Shown: piece by piece, positions 47,496 through 58,291 of the stretch
Layout: every line of letters begins with the position of its first letter
Numbering within the stretch: position 1 is the first letter of the stretch
DNA from: Sipunculus nudus
Lineage: Eukaryota > Annelida > Sipuncula > Golfingiida > Sipunculidae
DNA: 64,000 nucleotides
Reading direction: 5' to 3'
Assembly (NCBI GenBank): GCA_026874595.1
Contig: CM049313.1
Coordinates: 14,817,508-14,881,507, forward strand
Program-made: the position numbers and the translations under genes
Notes under the pieces: model-generated
What the model saw: the letters and a program-made list of their open reading frames with translations, nothing else
Told to the model about the DNA's origin: nothing
The model's database searches: none

Positions 47496-50400
47496 CTGGA
47501 AAAGAGACACAAAAAATTGTTAGGTAAGGAGAGAAATCCCTACCAATATACAAAACCATCTGTCATTGTCCTAGAGCAAAATTTAAAGGTACAAGAAAAA
47601 GGTTAAATAAAATGGTCGCAGTCTAAAAAGACATCCCAACTCACAGACCAAGCTGATCACCATTGTCCCAAAACAAATTCTCCAACTGTAAAGATCTACC
47701 AATGTCATCTTTTAGTCATAATAGACATCCCTACTCATAGACCAAACTATCCGCCATTGTTCCCGTGCATATTTTGAGGGTACAAAAAAGGTTTAAAAAA
47801 AGGTCAATCAGTAGACATCCACACCCACCGACCAAGCTGTCCACCAATGTCCCCAAGCAAGTTTTCTAGCTATTAGCAAAGAGGTCGTTCAATATGGTTA
47901 GACACCTCTAGACCACGCAAACAATCAATACCGATGTCTTAAACTAGCTAGCAAAACATTATATACCCCATCGACCCACACAAAATCATTCAATTATGAC
48001 AGATATCCGAATCCAATTACTTTGTTCCCCACTTTTCTCCCAAAGCAAGTTCTCCAAGTAAAAGATAAAAACACACACAATTTCTGCAATCAAAATATGT
48101 ATCCGCACCAAAGACCAAGCTGAACACCGAGGTCAAAGAGAAGTTCTAGCTACAAGTAAAATAATACAATCGTTTAGTAAAGTTGGCTTATCCACAGTGA
48201 CCAAGTAAAAGATAAAAACACACACAATTTCTGCAATCAAAATAAGTATCCGCACCAAAGACCAAGCTGAACGCCGAGATCAAAGAGAATTTCTAGCTAC
48301 AAGTAAAATAATACAATCGTTTAGTAAAGTTGGCTTATCCACAGTGACCAAGTAAAAGGTAAAAACACACACAATTGCTGCAATCAAAATATGTATCCGC
48401 ACCAAAGACCAAGCTGAACACCGAGGTCAAAGAGAATTTCTAGCTACAAGTAAAATAATACAATCGTTTAGTAAAGTTGGCTTATCCACAGTGACCAAGT
48501 AAAAGATAAAAACACACACAATTTCTGCAATCAAAATAAGTATCCGCACCAAAGACCAAGCTGAACACCGAGGTCAAAGAGAATTTCTAGCTACAAGTAA
48601 AATAATACAATCGTTTAGTAAATATAGCTTATCCACAGTGACCACGTGTACCTGATGAAAGTTCTCCCGCTACCAAAGATAACACATAACATCATTTAGT
48701 GAGCTGCGTTTTCCCTACCTTTCCCAATTTTCCCAAAATAAAAAAACCGATACATTCATTATATATTTAAAAAACACCTTACTTAACCATTTCTCTCTCC
48801 TATAAACAATTAAGTACATACGGCAGAGTGAAAAAAACACGGGGACTAATAACATATTTACAACATCCGTTACTTGATTGAATCGATGGAAAGGAAATAA
48901 TGCATAGCCATTTATACCCTGACCCAAGGTTGCAGGCCATTTATAAGAGGGCATCCATTCTGGTTGCGACTTGGGAACGGAAACTGTTTTGAAGATACCA
49001 GGGTTATCAAGGATAAAACAGTATCTGAACACACTCACATGGCAAAATTACTGCCATCATTCATGGATTATTTTTGTGCACTACACAACAATACGGGGAT
49101 TAAAAAATAAACCATAAATCTTATGTAGTTTTTGATCATCCTCATTCAACAGACATATCGGCTTCCCCCACATACTGGTGCTAATCTTGTATTCAACCTT
49201 GTTAACTATTCCATAACCCCAAACATGAATATTTGAAAGTTACACGTAATAAACGCCACTCACCGAATATCATATTTAGAAGAAAAAAAACGCACCTCAT
49301 AAGCTGGAACTTCCGTCAGCTTGTGATATATTAGCTCTTTGAAATACACCTCGATCTTCAGAAAGTTATCCCTGGAAGACACACCAACAGCATTCAGCAC
49401 GCATTTGCAAACGTATTAACCTCCATACTTGTGAGGTTAACCCTCACCGCATACATGAGGACAGCACGGTTTAATTCCAATAAATATAATCAGCCGGGGT
49501 TGCTATGCCATTCCTGTTACATTAATGGTGCCCAGACCGGTAAGTTTTATCATTTGAGCTACAGTTGTCAATAGGAGAATAGCTTGAATGGGAAACGATA
49601 TGCCCCTTACTTATTCACTCAGAAACTTGTCTCGAACGGACAAGGCGTGAACAATATTCTAATTATATTAAATATTTTAGTACAGGAGGACAACCTGTAG
49701 TGCATTCGAACCAGAAACCAGCCAGATGAGCGAGACATAAAATTCCACCTTGTCATGCGTCCGGAACTATCGCTATCCATAAATTCTCACTCGGGGGACC
49801 ATAGGGAGTTCTATTTGGAGAGTTTTTAAAGCATGACTGAGAAGCCGAGCTATATTTATTGAAAACTGAATGGAAACCAAATTTTCCTGATTTGTCTCAC
49901 TGTTTACAGTCATCATATTACTCAAAAAATGGAAGCCAGTTTATAATGTTTAATTTCAAATGACTGTTATTATAGGTGCGAAAATGATACAATGACTCAG
50001 CACTAAGGTAAGTAAACTTGCTTGCGCATGTGACAACTTGCGAAAAGGTCTTTCATGTTGCACATTAAATTTGCACTTTCACGTTTTAGTGGTATGAATG
50101 TCTCAATCAGAGATTAATAGTTAGATTGCATCCGGGGTTATTTTTGTAATAATAGGAACAACCACTGCAATACTGATTTCGGCATGACTAAGAACATGAC
50201 TAATAATAGGTTCATTTCTTCAACACAAATACCACTGGAACATGGCATTCATGGCTTGGCAGCAGTCTTCACCTCTTTGAATGGCAAAAAAATGCTTCAA
50301 ATAAAGGTCCAAGTCTAAAGGAAACTAGTATATTGACAGCCACAAGTTAGGTTGAGCTTGAAAAGTGAAAAAAATAAGAGAACCACTCTGAAAGAATGCT

Positions 50401-53400
50401 TAAAGGGTATATATGACACACTTTGGTATCAAGAGCCTACCTCATGGTGTGATTTTTAAGAGCTTCTCGAAGCATTGTGTCTCGACGGGAAAATTGTTCC
50501 TTGAGCAATTCCTGAAATGCAAGAAGAAATATTATGTTACTGGTTTCTGAGTTAAAAGAACTCACTGATGTAAAAATAGATGCAATGAAGATGCAGAAAT
50601 AAGTACATAATAAATTAAAAATGTATGTTTCAGAAAACAAGCAAATTAAGGACTTTTCGTTTCGTTAATTGGATATAATGATTATTATGATATTGTGGCC
50701 AATAGTGTGTCTGTGACTTTTAACTCGGAGGATCTTATGTCTGACACTAGTATCTCAAAACTTTTTGTTTTACTTTTGGAAAAAAACCGCTAGAGGGCGC
50801 ATTACAACATATGTTTATTTGGCCATTACTCCAAAAGCTCAAATTGTTCCTCTATACTTTCTTCATAGGATGGTCTAGTCAATTTTCATATTGGATGTGT
50901 CAGTGCGTCAGTATGTCTGTCTGTTTTTTAGTTGTCCTCAATTTGACCTGTTTGCTGGTTCTTGTGTCTTAAATATAACATTCTACGGGCAACAGTTTTG
51001 CAGGAATCCTTTAAAAACTGGTACATCTTATGTCTTGCACTATTATCTCAAAACCGGTTTTTCATTTTCGGAAAATAGCCGCTAGGGGGCTCTGCACTCG
51101 AAACACTAAATGATACCGGTTTTTGACTATATTTTCAAAACTATAAACCTTCGCTACATAAACTATAGCTCAATATGTTCCTCTATTCTTTCCCAAGTTG
51201 ATGGTTTAGTCAATTGTCATCTCAGATATCTCAGTATGTCCGTCATTTTTTCAGTTCTCAAAGTCGCCTTCCTGCTTGTTCTTTCGTCTGATATATGGCT
51301 TTCCACAGGCAAGATCTTATAAATAGTATCTCTGAAAGTTACAGTGTTGATACAATACCCAGAGTTCTAGAATTTCTTATGTCTTTTAGACTAAATAGTC
51401 CAAAGGAAAAGGTCAAGGTCATTAAAAACTACAAAAGTTTTTTTTCTTATCTTCATTAACATTTTTCGATCCCGCATGAACTGTAGCTCATTTTACGCGC
51501 CATTCCATGGCCTTTACTTTGATATGTAGCTGTCTAAATCTGCTGTTACCATGGTTATGCTTTTTGGGAAAAATTCATGATATCCCAAAATATGGGGTCT
51601 CATTTATCAAACTTTGTCACTTTAAAAGCTAGGGAGGCTTTCAGGCACCATTGGATCAGTTTTACTGGACTTTATACCAAATCACGGGAAATCTCGCACC
51701 GTTTCACGTCAAACGGGATATTACAAGATTTCACTTTTTTCGCTCTACAGTCTCAAATCTCAGCCAGTCGCTCTGAAAGTTATACAGTTGAAAGAAAAAC
51801 GAAACTCCATCACGTCTTTAGTGGAGATAGGCCAACGGTCAAAGGGGAAGTTCATCGAAAAAATATTTTGCTCATTGCGTCGTGTAAAATTGTCCTCTCT
51901 ACACAAAACATGTCCTTATTAGTCCTTGCAATCCCCATTATAACTGTCTGTCCTGTTTCAATTTTCGGCAAGCTCTGGACCTATGATCGTCTTGATTTTA
52001 ATGTTAGACTGCGGTTTCCGAAAGAGTGTGCAATGAAAGTTCGAATGATACTGAAGTTTTGCTACCATTCTGAGTTACCTGACCACACAATTAAATATAA
52101 ATAAATATTTACCTCGAATTTTTCTCCAGGCCAGTCAGAAGCGGATATCGTCGTGGAGTAGAAATTTTCTCTGAAACAAATCAAACTTCGATACCAAGCC
52201 TCAAGAAATAATGTAGGCACAAATACAACCTGATGGAATATATTTAACGGCGTTACTGAAATAAAAAATAACTAGTAAAGATCTTTTAGCATTATGTCAG
52301 TACAAAGAACACTTAAAACAAAAATCAATCATTTATTAGCCAGTCGGCTTGTCCTCTTGTTTAAGCCTTTTAAGATAATATGTCAGTTATGGATAAATGT
52401 AGGCAAAGTTCCATGAACAATTGAAAGAAAAACCTTTTTAGGTACATGTGGAAAACACAAAGTTAGAGTGACAGAAATTGTATTAAGATCAAAGTACTAA
52501 AAATAAAATATTCTTCAGTGTTTGAGCTTGCATGATCATGCTTAATTAACTTCTACTAATACACAGAATATTAAACATGTTCTTACCTGCATCTTAGGGG
52601 ACAGTGACACTTCACCTGACCGATTTTTAACCATCGATCCACCTTCCTGATACATTCAAGTTCTAAAATATTAAAAGTGATTTATAAAGGCAAAACTGTT
52701 GCCCTTTTGTGGGCACATTCTCTGGAAGCTGTATGAAACAAAAACCGTTCTCATAAGACAACGTCTCTATAAAGTTCACCAATTAGTCAGCCGAACGCAT
52801 TCACTTTTCTCAAAATGACCTGACTGATAAGTATTATAACCATGTGTCCTCAGTCCCACGAGTGGCTTATTACACAATGTGTATATAAACAATCTATATG
52901 TTCTAAATTATCAAATGCAACGGAGGGATATGACGGACCGAATTTCAAAGATGTTTCATACGAATTATTCCTAAAATGAATGGGTCAAACAATGGCATCT
53001 CCTGTTCAATATATTATGATTGGGATAATTATTATATAATATAATGAGACATGGTATGTGATATATATCTTGGTTACCCGTATCATACGCATTCAGTGAA
53101 TATATTAAAACACATACGGTTAGTGTCATTGCACACTGGGGTTTTGCCGACGATTGGTAGAGAAGCATCTCCACATTTGCATTCATCCATTTTATGCCTC
53201 TGGGAACACGAACGCAGACATGCCTGTTTTGATTTGAAAAAAAAAATACAAACTATACGGTCCGTTATATTGGAAACCAAAACCTATAGTTTGACCTGGA
53301 GGAATCAATTGCTTCCTGTCAAACATTCAAGCATTGATCCTTTATCTTACTGAATGTCAAAAGGAGATGAATAAAAAATATTCAGAAGGAGATAAATATA

Positions 53401-56400
53401 TACACATGACAGGCTAACCACGTTTTAAGATCATTAATAGCCCCTTAAAGTCATCCTTGGATAAGGTATAATACGGCTGTATGATTATTTGTGATACGAT
53501 TGGTGGCATAAGGCATCCCTCTTATACTGAATGTAATTTCCACAAAGTATTCTGGACCACCCGACCCAAACTATCATGATCCTTATCAAACGTGGGTGTT
53601 AGCCACATAAGCCCAGGAAATATACGATTCCACAGATAAATAGGTCATGGGCTACAAACTCGATGGTGTGCATGACAGTCAGCTTTTCACGCCAGAAAGA
53701 AGGCGGTCCGTGATAAGTATAGATGGCTCTTAACCTCGGATTGGAGTAATAAATGGCTAGGCGACCAAGACCAATGGCAAAAAATTAATCTAAATTTGGT
53801 GATCCAGATTATCTAGAACATTTAAATTTTAATGGGGTTTTCAATTTTACATTAACGTTAACAAACACTTGTCAAAATTAGAGCATTGATTTTTTATTAA
53901 AATTGCCAACAGACCAACCGTTAAGTACGTAACATGCCGACTGCGATAAAAACATAATATCTCCTAGGGGAGGTAAGCTTAATTCGTGATTTTACAGAGG
54001 ATGAAAAAAATTCCCGGAGGGCCTTAGTTACGCATTGCTTATTTCTAAAAAAACTTTTCTTTGGTGTTATCGAACACTAGCTATCCGCGGAGAATCAAAA
54101 TATTCAGGAATAAATCGTTATTATCCATCCCAGCAGTAGGTAAAACGAGCAGGAAGATTTTGTAGGTTCGTTTAATTCAATTTGTTCAGTGAATCTAAAC
54201 ATTGAAAACTACAGGATAAGTCAAAATATCAACATTATAACTGATTTTTGTTTTACAGGGCGTAATTCCAACTGGACATTCCTTGGCGGGTTCCGAACAT
54301 CTATACCGTAACAGTAACCTATTGAGAAGCTGAACAGTTCGAATCATTCAGGATATTCAAAAAACTTAAACTCTTATAATGTCTAATGATATCAAATAAA
54401 TGTGATTGAAAGTGTTCATATCAATCACGTCATCATAAAGATGTGTGCCAAAGGGTCAATTTGAAGTACAATTAGTGTTATTTCGGCAAAACTATTTTTG
54501 CTTTTTAATAAGTTATAAACATGTTCTTATATTCAATGGCAACTTTAACAGGAACTCAGTTGCTCCATTGAATACTGCTGCTTATATTTCTATTTCATTT
54601 TATGTCAGAAGACCTATCAATGTATTATCCTGTATGAACGTTTCACTCGAATATCATGTGCTACAATAATTGAAAAAAAAAATGGTAGGAATGATGGACA
54701 TATGTTTTCCTGTATCCCATCTTCAAGGGTTTTGTTAGTATTCAACGATGAACTGTGCACCAGACATTACCTTCTGACACACGTACTGTGTAAAAACATG
54801 GTAGGAATGATGGAAATGTGTTTCTAGTATCGAACCTTCAAGGATTTTGTTTGTTTATAAACAATGAATCGTGCACTAGACATTGCCTACTCACACACGC
54901 ACTGTGTATTGGCATATAAAAAGTGTTACCAAATTACCCTTAAATTGACATAAAATTCATGACGGTGACTTTCCCCATAAATTATACTATTTAGTGCATA
55001 CCCAAATATATAAACTGCTGGTACATGTTGGGGAATTCAGTGGCAAATGTGATTCCCATGACACACTGGACGTTGTAATTTGTATTTATCTGTATAATTC
55101 TTTGAACCCGGGCCCATTTATCCAACTGTATTTCCATTATAGCATACTGACCTGAGTCACCTCTGAGTTTGATTAGAATTCTCATTCAGTGTTTTAGTGT
55201 TTGAATTCTGCAGCTAATGTCCTAGGTCTACACGAGCCCTTCACAAGACTTAAACGGAAAGAACGTGGCAAGATTTATGCCATTCGTATTCTCTTTCCGA
55301 GATAAAAAAAAGAGAATACGTCATTTCATTATTATTTGGCAGTTATACTTGGATCTACAACTCATATTTTCCGGCTATGTATTTCAGTATGAAAATGAAT
55401 CAAAATGTTCAGAAGAAGGGACCCTACCGATACAGAGTAGTGCTTGTTGTACAGAATTTCCTGGCCAGTTCCATCTGAGCAGTTGCTTTTGTAAGGGTAA
55501 CGCAGCCGATCTACACTGGACTAGAAAATAAACATGTTTCATTAATCATTTTCAGTTGTTGATAAGTAGTTATGTTGATAAACAGTGCTTGTTGTACAAA
55601 ACTTTATGGCCAGTTCAACCAGAGCAGTTGCTGTTGTAAGGGTAATGGGGCCGATGTACACGGGACTGGAATATAAACATGTTTCATTCATCATTTTCAG
55701 TTGGTGTTATAGTTATGTTGATAGGCAGTGCTTGTTGTACAGACCATCCTGGCCAGTTCCATCAGAGCCTTTGCTGTTGTAAGGGTAATGCAGCCGGTCT
55801 ACACGGGACTGGAAAACAAACATGTTTCATTTATCATTCTAAGTTGGTGATAAGTAGTTGTGTTGATAAGCAGTGCTAGTTGTACAGAACTTCCTGGCCA
55901 GTTCCATCTGAGCATTTGCTGTTGTAAGGGTAACGGGACTAGAAAATAAACAGGTTTCTTTGATCATTTTCAGGTTTTAATCAGTAGTAACGTTGATAAG
56001 CAGTAATTATAGCTCTAATGGCTACTGTTTGTCATATAATTTGGCTAATCCTTCAGAAATCTCTATTTAACCCATTTTCATTTTCTCTTTAACGAAATGA
56101 AGAAACTTATGACTATCCAGCCAAAAGGCGTAAAATGTTGGTATTCTTCCAAGAAAGCATTCTGTAAGTACATTTTCCTTTTATTTATATTGATCATGTA
56201 TAAACCATTAAGTCAGAACTATCACAACTTAAACTAAGTACAAGTTGTACTTTAAACTATAAATTTCTTACCATTCTCATGCTAATTGTGGTCTTCTGTC
56301 CTGGGCTGATGTCAATCCCTTCCTCCTCCGGAAATGGCTGAACGTCCTGGCTGTGTATGAGGACTCTAACCCCCGCCGCGGGCGACAAAGCCGCAACGTA

Positions 56401-58291
56401 TTCTTGTTGCTCGATATACAGGGTGATCATGAAGCCTATAGAAATATATATATACATCAAAAAGATTTAGAAATTTGATATTGGGTAACATTTAACTGAT
56501 TAAGGGTCGGACCTTTATATTAGCTTTAATATATTCCTGGTATCAGGCTTCGGTCCAAATACATTTTTTCTTTTGAAAATGTCACACTTGCTTATGGATC
56601 TGAATACAGAATAACTCCATTTGAATTTGCATATTTGAGCATAAGTCAACTAGAGAGGACTATGTTGTATTTGTTTATTCTTATTGCATTTGCATTTGGT
56701 AATAATACTAAGGAGTAATTGAATTTTCGTTTTATTCAAGTGTGTTTGTATTATTTGCATTTAACTTCGCCAAGTCGCATCTGAGCCAAGCCTTTCGGTT
56801 ACTCCTGTATCTTTTACTAAGCAGTTATTTTGAAATTATTGCCTAAACTGCTGTGTCTAAATTTTTTCACAAACCATTAAAATAAAGCTATTACATTTGA
56901 CTTTTGAAAATTGACATTTAAGAGAAATTTCATATCATCAGTTTATTGGAGATAAAATGTTCTCCTGACTGTCTGTTATAAATGTATTTTAATTTTCCTC
57001 TACATAAGCTATATGGTAAGTTGTGGGTATTTTTACTGACACGGATAATTACGCACTAGTTGATTTCTATTTCGGAATGAGTGTTAACGTTATTCATGAA
57101 TTAAATAATAGGTAATAAATAGGTGTATACATTTACATTTACCAAGCAGGAAGATAAAGCGGTGATACACGCGAACCAATACAGTCCGTTGTTCCACAAT
57201 ATCAATTCCATGACGAAGTAAAATTTTTAAAATAAAAATGAATGGTTTCAGATCACTTTTTATGTTTATATCGTTTTACCTTGCAAATATTATATTTAGA
57301 GTATGTAACAGTTTTTGAGAAGTATTTTATATATCTTTACAAGATTTACATACTCTTTACAGATGTCTTTGTGACACAAAGATCGCCCAAGCGGGACTGA
57401 TAATCCTTACAAGGCAAATGCAAGGAAACTGTTTTTTGTTTACCTTTAATCATGCTTGATACTTAAAGTCGACCCTGTAATATAAGCTCATTGCTCATAT
57501 CCACAGAGTTTTTGGTTCATTGTCATGGTAAGAAGTTAAACTAGGAACCTACCGTACAGTGGGCCTGGTTTTGAACTCTTTAGTATGGTCTGGTTTACTC
57601 CAGCATTGAATGTGTAACAGTTGCCATATCTGTGATGGTTTAAACCTTTGAAGTTCCTGTACAGTCAGAAGAATAATGTAAGTAGTAAGCTTTGGTGTTT
57701 CCAGTTACAAATACTTTCATATATGATAACTTATGAACTAGACCGTTTACATTTTGTTTTCGGTCTCTTCACTATCATATCAATTGACAAACGGTCCTTT
57801 TCCTTGTGGCCTAGTAAAATATTATCTCCGTAAATTTAAATTATGGCCTTACATCCTTTTTATTCTCAATGCCTATTTTACATATAATTTAACATAAATG
57901 TATATGACCAATATTATCTACTGATTATTTGTGCCCCAAATATATAAAGGTAGTGTGCCACAACCCTTGAATTTATAGCTTAATATTTAAAGAATTCTGT
58001 TTACCCATTAATGTGGTATTTTATATTAATAAACAAAACATGCAATAAATGAGTAACAGACACGGATAACAAAGATACTTACATAGGAGAACACGTTTCG
58101 CCATTGTAGGTGCACTCCTGAATAAAGTTGATGATCTGATGGCCATAATCCCGACGTGTTTTTAGATCCATCCGGGCAACAATGCGAGACAGGTTCTCGG
58201 AGCTTGCCACAAGAGCGTTGTCGGAAACGCTAGTGAACCAGTGTTTGCCGGTCAGGTTTACATATGGATCGTAATAGTCATCAGCTGGACT
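47340..58291 (-). CDS. DEG/ENaC-type ion channel gene, ten exons (N-terminus/TM1 not found)
   Basis: Ten exons join in phase (209, 104, 164, 93, 106, 76, 58, 71, 76 and 156 nt) to give 370 residues and a TAA. The order is that of the degenerin/ENaC superfamily after TM1: ECTYNGETCSP and HRYGNCYTFNAG (extracellular palm/finger), TLYIEQQEYVA, a YPYKSNCSDG segment, a Cys-rich part ACLRSCSQ...CKCGDA...LECIRKV...CHCPLRC, SASDWPGEKF, and TM2 with GGQLGLWIGMSILT, where G-M-S is the G/S-x-S selectivity filter. The product should be a trimeric Na+-permeable channel subunit in the plasma membrane; its gating stimulus (peptide, acid, mechanical) cannot be told from sequence. The cytoplasmic N-terminus and TM1 are missing and probably lie beyond position 64000. 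Two exons are preceded by arrays of decayed partial copies. No disabling change was seen. Confidence 0.9.
47640..48062 (-). repeat. decayed partial copies of the TM2 exon, right gene (divergent set)
   Basis: Four degraded copies of the acceptor plus exon start at about 47640-47695, 47725-47775, 47815-47873 and 48020-48062. They read, for example, LENLFWDNGDQLGL then stop, and LENLLGDIGGQLGRWVWMS in the best preserved one (47815-47873). As in the left gene they lie upstream of the intact exon and do not reach a 5' splice site. Confidence 0.82.
48054..48645. repeat. 147-bp tandem repeat, four near-identical units, derived from the TM2 exon start
   Basis: The motif 'accaagctgaacaccgag' occurs at 48114, 48261, 48408 and 48555, exactly 147 bp apart each time. 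Read on the minus strand, every unit has the intron end 'actaaacgattgtattatttt', an AG, and then a diverged TM2 exon start (LENF..TS.FSLVFG-like). The units differ from each other at only a few positions, unlike the older copies at 47640-48062. They appear to be a recent amplification of one decayed member. Confidence 0.88.
48646..49295 (-). other. intron between exon I and the TM2 array
   Basis: No exon is seen. A segment near 48985-49020 is shared with the left gene's intron (1728-1750). The 107-aa minus-strand frame here is intronic and not treated as coding. Confidence 0.5.
49296..49371 (-). CDS. right DEG/ENaC gene, exon I (pre-TM2)
   Basis: A 76-nt exon between 'gtcttccag' and 'gtgcgt'. 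It reads DNFLKIEVYFKELIYHKLTE, then VPAYE. Intact counterpart of the left gene's exon with the stop. Confidence 0.93.
50441..50511 (-). CDS. right DEG/ENaC gene, exon H
   Basis: A 71-nt exon between 'tgcatttcag' and 'gtaggct'. It reads ELLKEQFSRRDTMLREALKN, then HTM. Same length and phase as 573-643 of the left gene. Confidence 0.9.
50690..51430. repeat. degenerate ~310-bp tandem repeat in an intron, about 2.3 units
   Basis: Repeating landmarks: 'tatctcaaaactttttgttttac...ccgctagagggcgc' versus 'tatctcaaaaccggtttttcatttt...ccgctagggggctc', and 'ggatggtctagtcaattttcat' versus 'gatggtttagtcaattgtcatc'. A third partial unit begins near 51290. No coding function. Confidence 0.7.
51431..52112 (-). 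other. intron between exons G and H, distal part
   Basis: The plus-strand open frame at 51577-52104 (175 codons) is the longest in the window, but it is antisense within the intron and shows no domain, signal peptide or splice context. I see nothing else here. Confidence 0.4.
52113..52170 (-). CDS. right DEG/ENaC gene, exon G
   Basis: A 58-nt exon between 'tttgtttcag' and 'gtaaat'. It reads ENFYSTTISASDWPGEKFE; the S..SSADWPSEKY-like segment follows the last cysteine pair in family members. Confidence 0.9.
52587..52662 (-). CDS. right DEG/ENaC gene, exon F (Cys-rich)
   Basis: A 76-nt exon between 'ttctattttag'-type acceptor and 'gtaagaac'. It reads LECIRKVDRWLKIGQVKCHC, then PLRC; with its neighbours it completes the cysteine set of the thumb. 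Confidence 0.9.
53118..53223 (-). CDS. right DEG/ENaC gene, exon E (Cys-rich)
   Basis: A 106-nt exon after 'caaaacag', ending before 'gtatgtg'. It reads ACLRSCSQRHKMDECKCGDA, then SLPIVGKTPVCNDTN. The ACLRSC...C.CGD pattern is the cysteine-rich thumb region of the DEG/ENaC fold. Confidence 0.92.
53224..55427 (-). other. intron between exons D and E, no further exon
   Basis: About 2.2 kb. Exons D and E join in phase 0 without additional coding sequence. A short diverged tandem pair lies at about 54680-54920 ('atggtaggaatgatgga', 'cttcaagg.ttttgtt', 'gtgcac.agacattgcc', 'cacacgcactgtgta'). Confidence 0.5.
55428..55520 (-). CDS. right DEG/ENaC gene, exon D (intact member of an exon array)
   Basis: A 93-nt exon (31 codons, phase 0 at both ends) between 'ttttctag' and 'gtaggg'. 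It reads SSVDRLRYPYKSNCSDGTGQ and EILYNKHYSVS. It is the only member of the local four-copy array with a complete frame and a 5' splice site. Its removal would be in frame. Confidence 0.92.
55573..56005 (-). repeat. tandem decayed partial copies of exon D with their 3' splice sites
   Basis: Upstream (in transcription order) of intact exon D lie three related units at about 55573-55665, 55716-55808 and 55862-55938, plus a fourth fragment of intron-like sequence to about 56005. The period is about 145 bp, with a 16-bp deletion in the third. Each keeps a polypyrimidine tract and AG. Copy 2 reads YPYNSNCSG then TGA. Copy 3 reads RLHYPYNSKGSDGTGQ (cysteine lost). Copy 4 lacks the VDRL codons and ends LYN then TAG. 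In place of the HYSVS codons and GT donor they run into 'tatcaacataacta', so none has a usable 5' splice site. Confidence 0.88.
56272..56435 (-). CDS. right DEG/ENaC gene, exon C
   Basis: A 164-nt exon between 'ttctatag' and 'gtaagaa'. It reads MITLYIEQQEYVAALSPAAG, then VRVLIHSQDVQPFPEEEGID and ISPGQKTTISMRM. This is the central beta-strand region of the extracellular domain. It is more GC-rich than its surroundings and ends in phase 0. Confidence 0.93.
56436..58082 (-). other. introns between exons A, B and C
   Basis: Apart from exon B no coding sequence is seen. AT-rich, no obvious repeats. Confidence 0.5.
57553..57656 (-). CDS. right DEG/ENaC gene, exon B
   Basis: A 104-nt exon bounded by 'gtacag' and 'gtaggt'. 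It reads NFKGLNHHRYGNCYTFNAGV and ...KPGPLYG, including the widely conserved YGNCYTFN motif of the family. Confidence 0.93.
58083..58291 (-). CDS. right DEG/ENaC gene, exon A (extracellular, post-TM1)
   Basis: A 209-nt exon between 'tttttccag' and 'gtaagtat' on the minus strand, open from its first codon, ending with two bases. It contains KHWFTSVSD, DLKTRRDYGHQIINFIQECT and YNGETCSP; the last is a hallmark first extracellular cysteine region of DEG/ENaC channels. Confidence 0.9.

Noticed and set aside
48054-48645. Regular spacing that could suggest a CRISPR-like array
   Set aside because: The whole 147-bp unit is conserved with no variable spacers, and the context is eukaryotic intron; it is a plain tandem repeat.
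51577-52104. 175-codon plus-strand open frame, the longest in the window
   Set aside because: It lies antisense inside an intron of the channel gene. No domain, signal peptide, membrane segment or splice context was seen, and its composition matches the surrounding intron.
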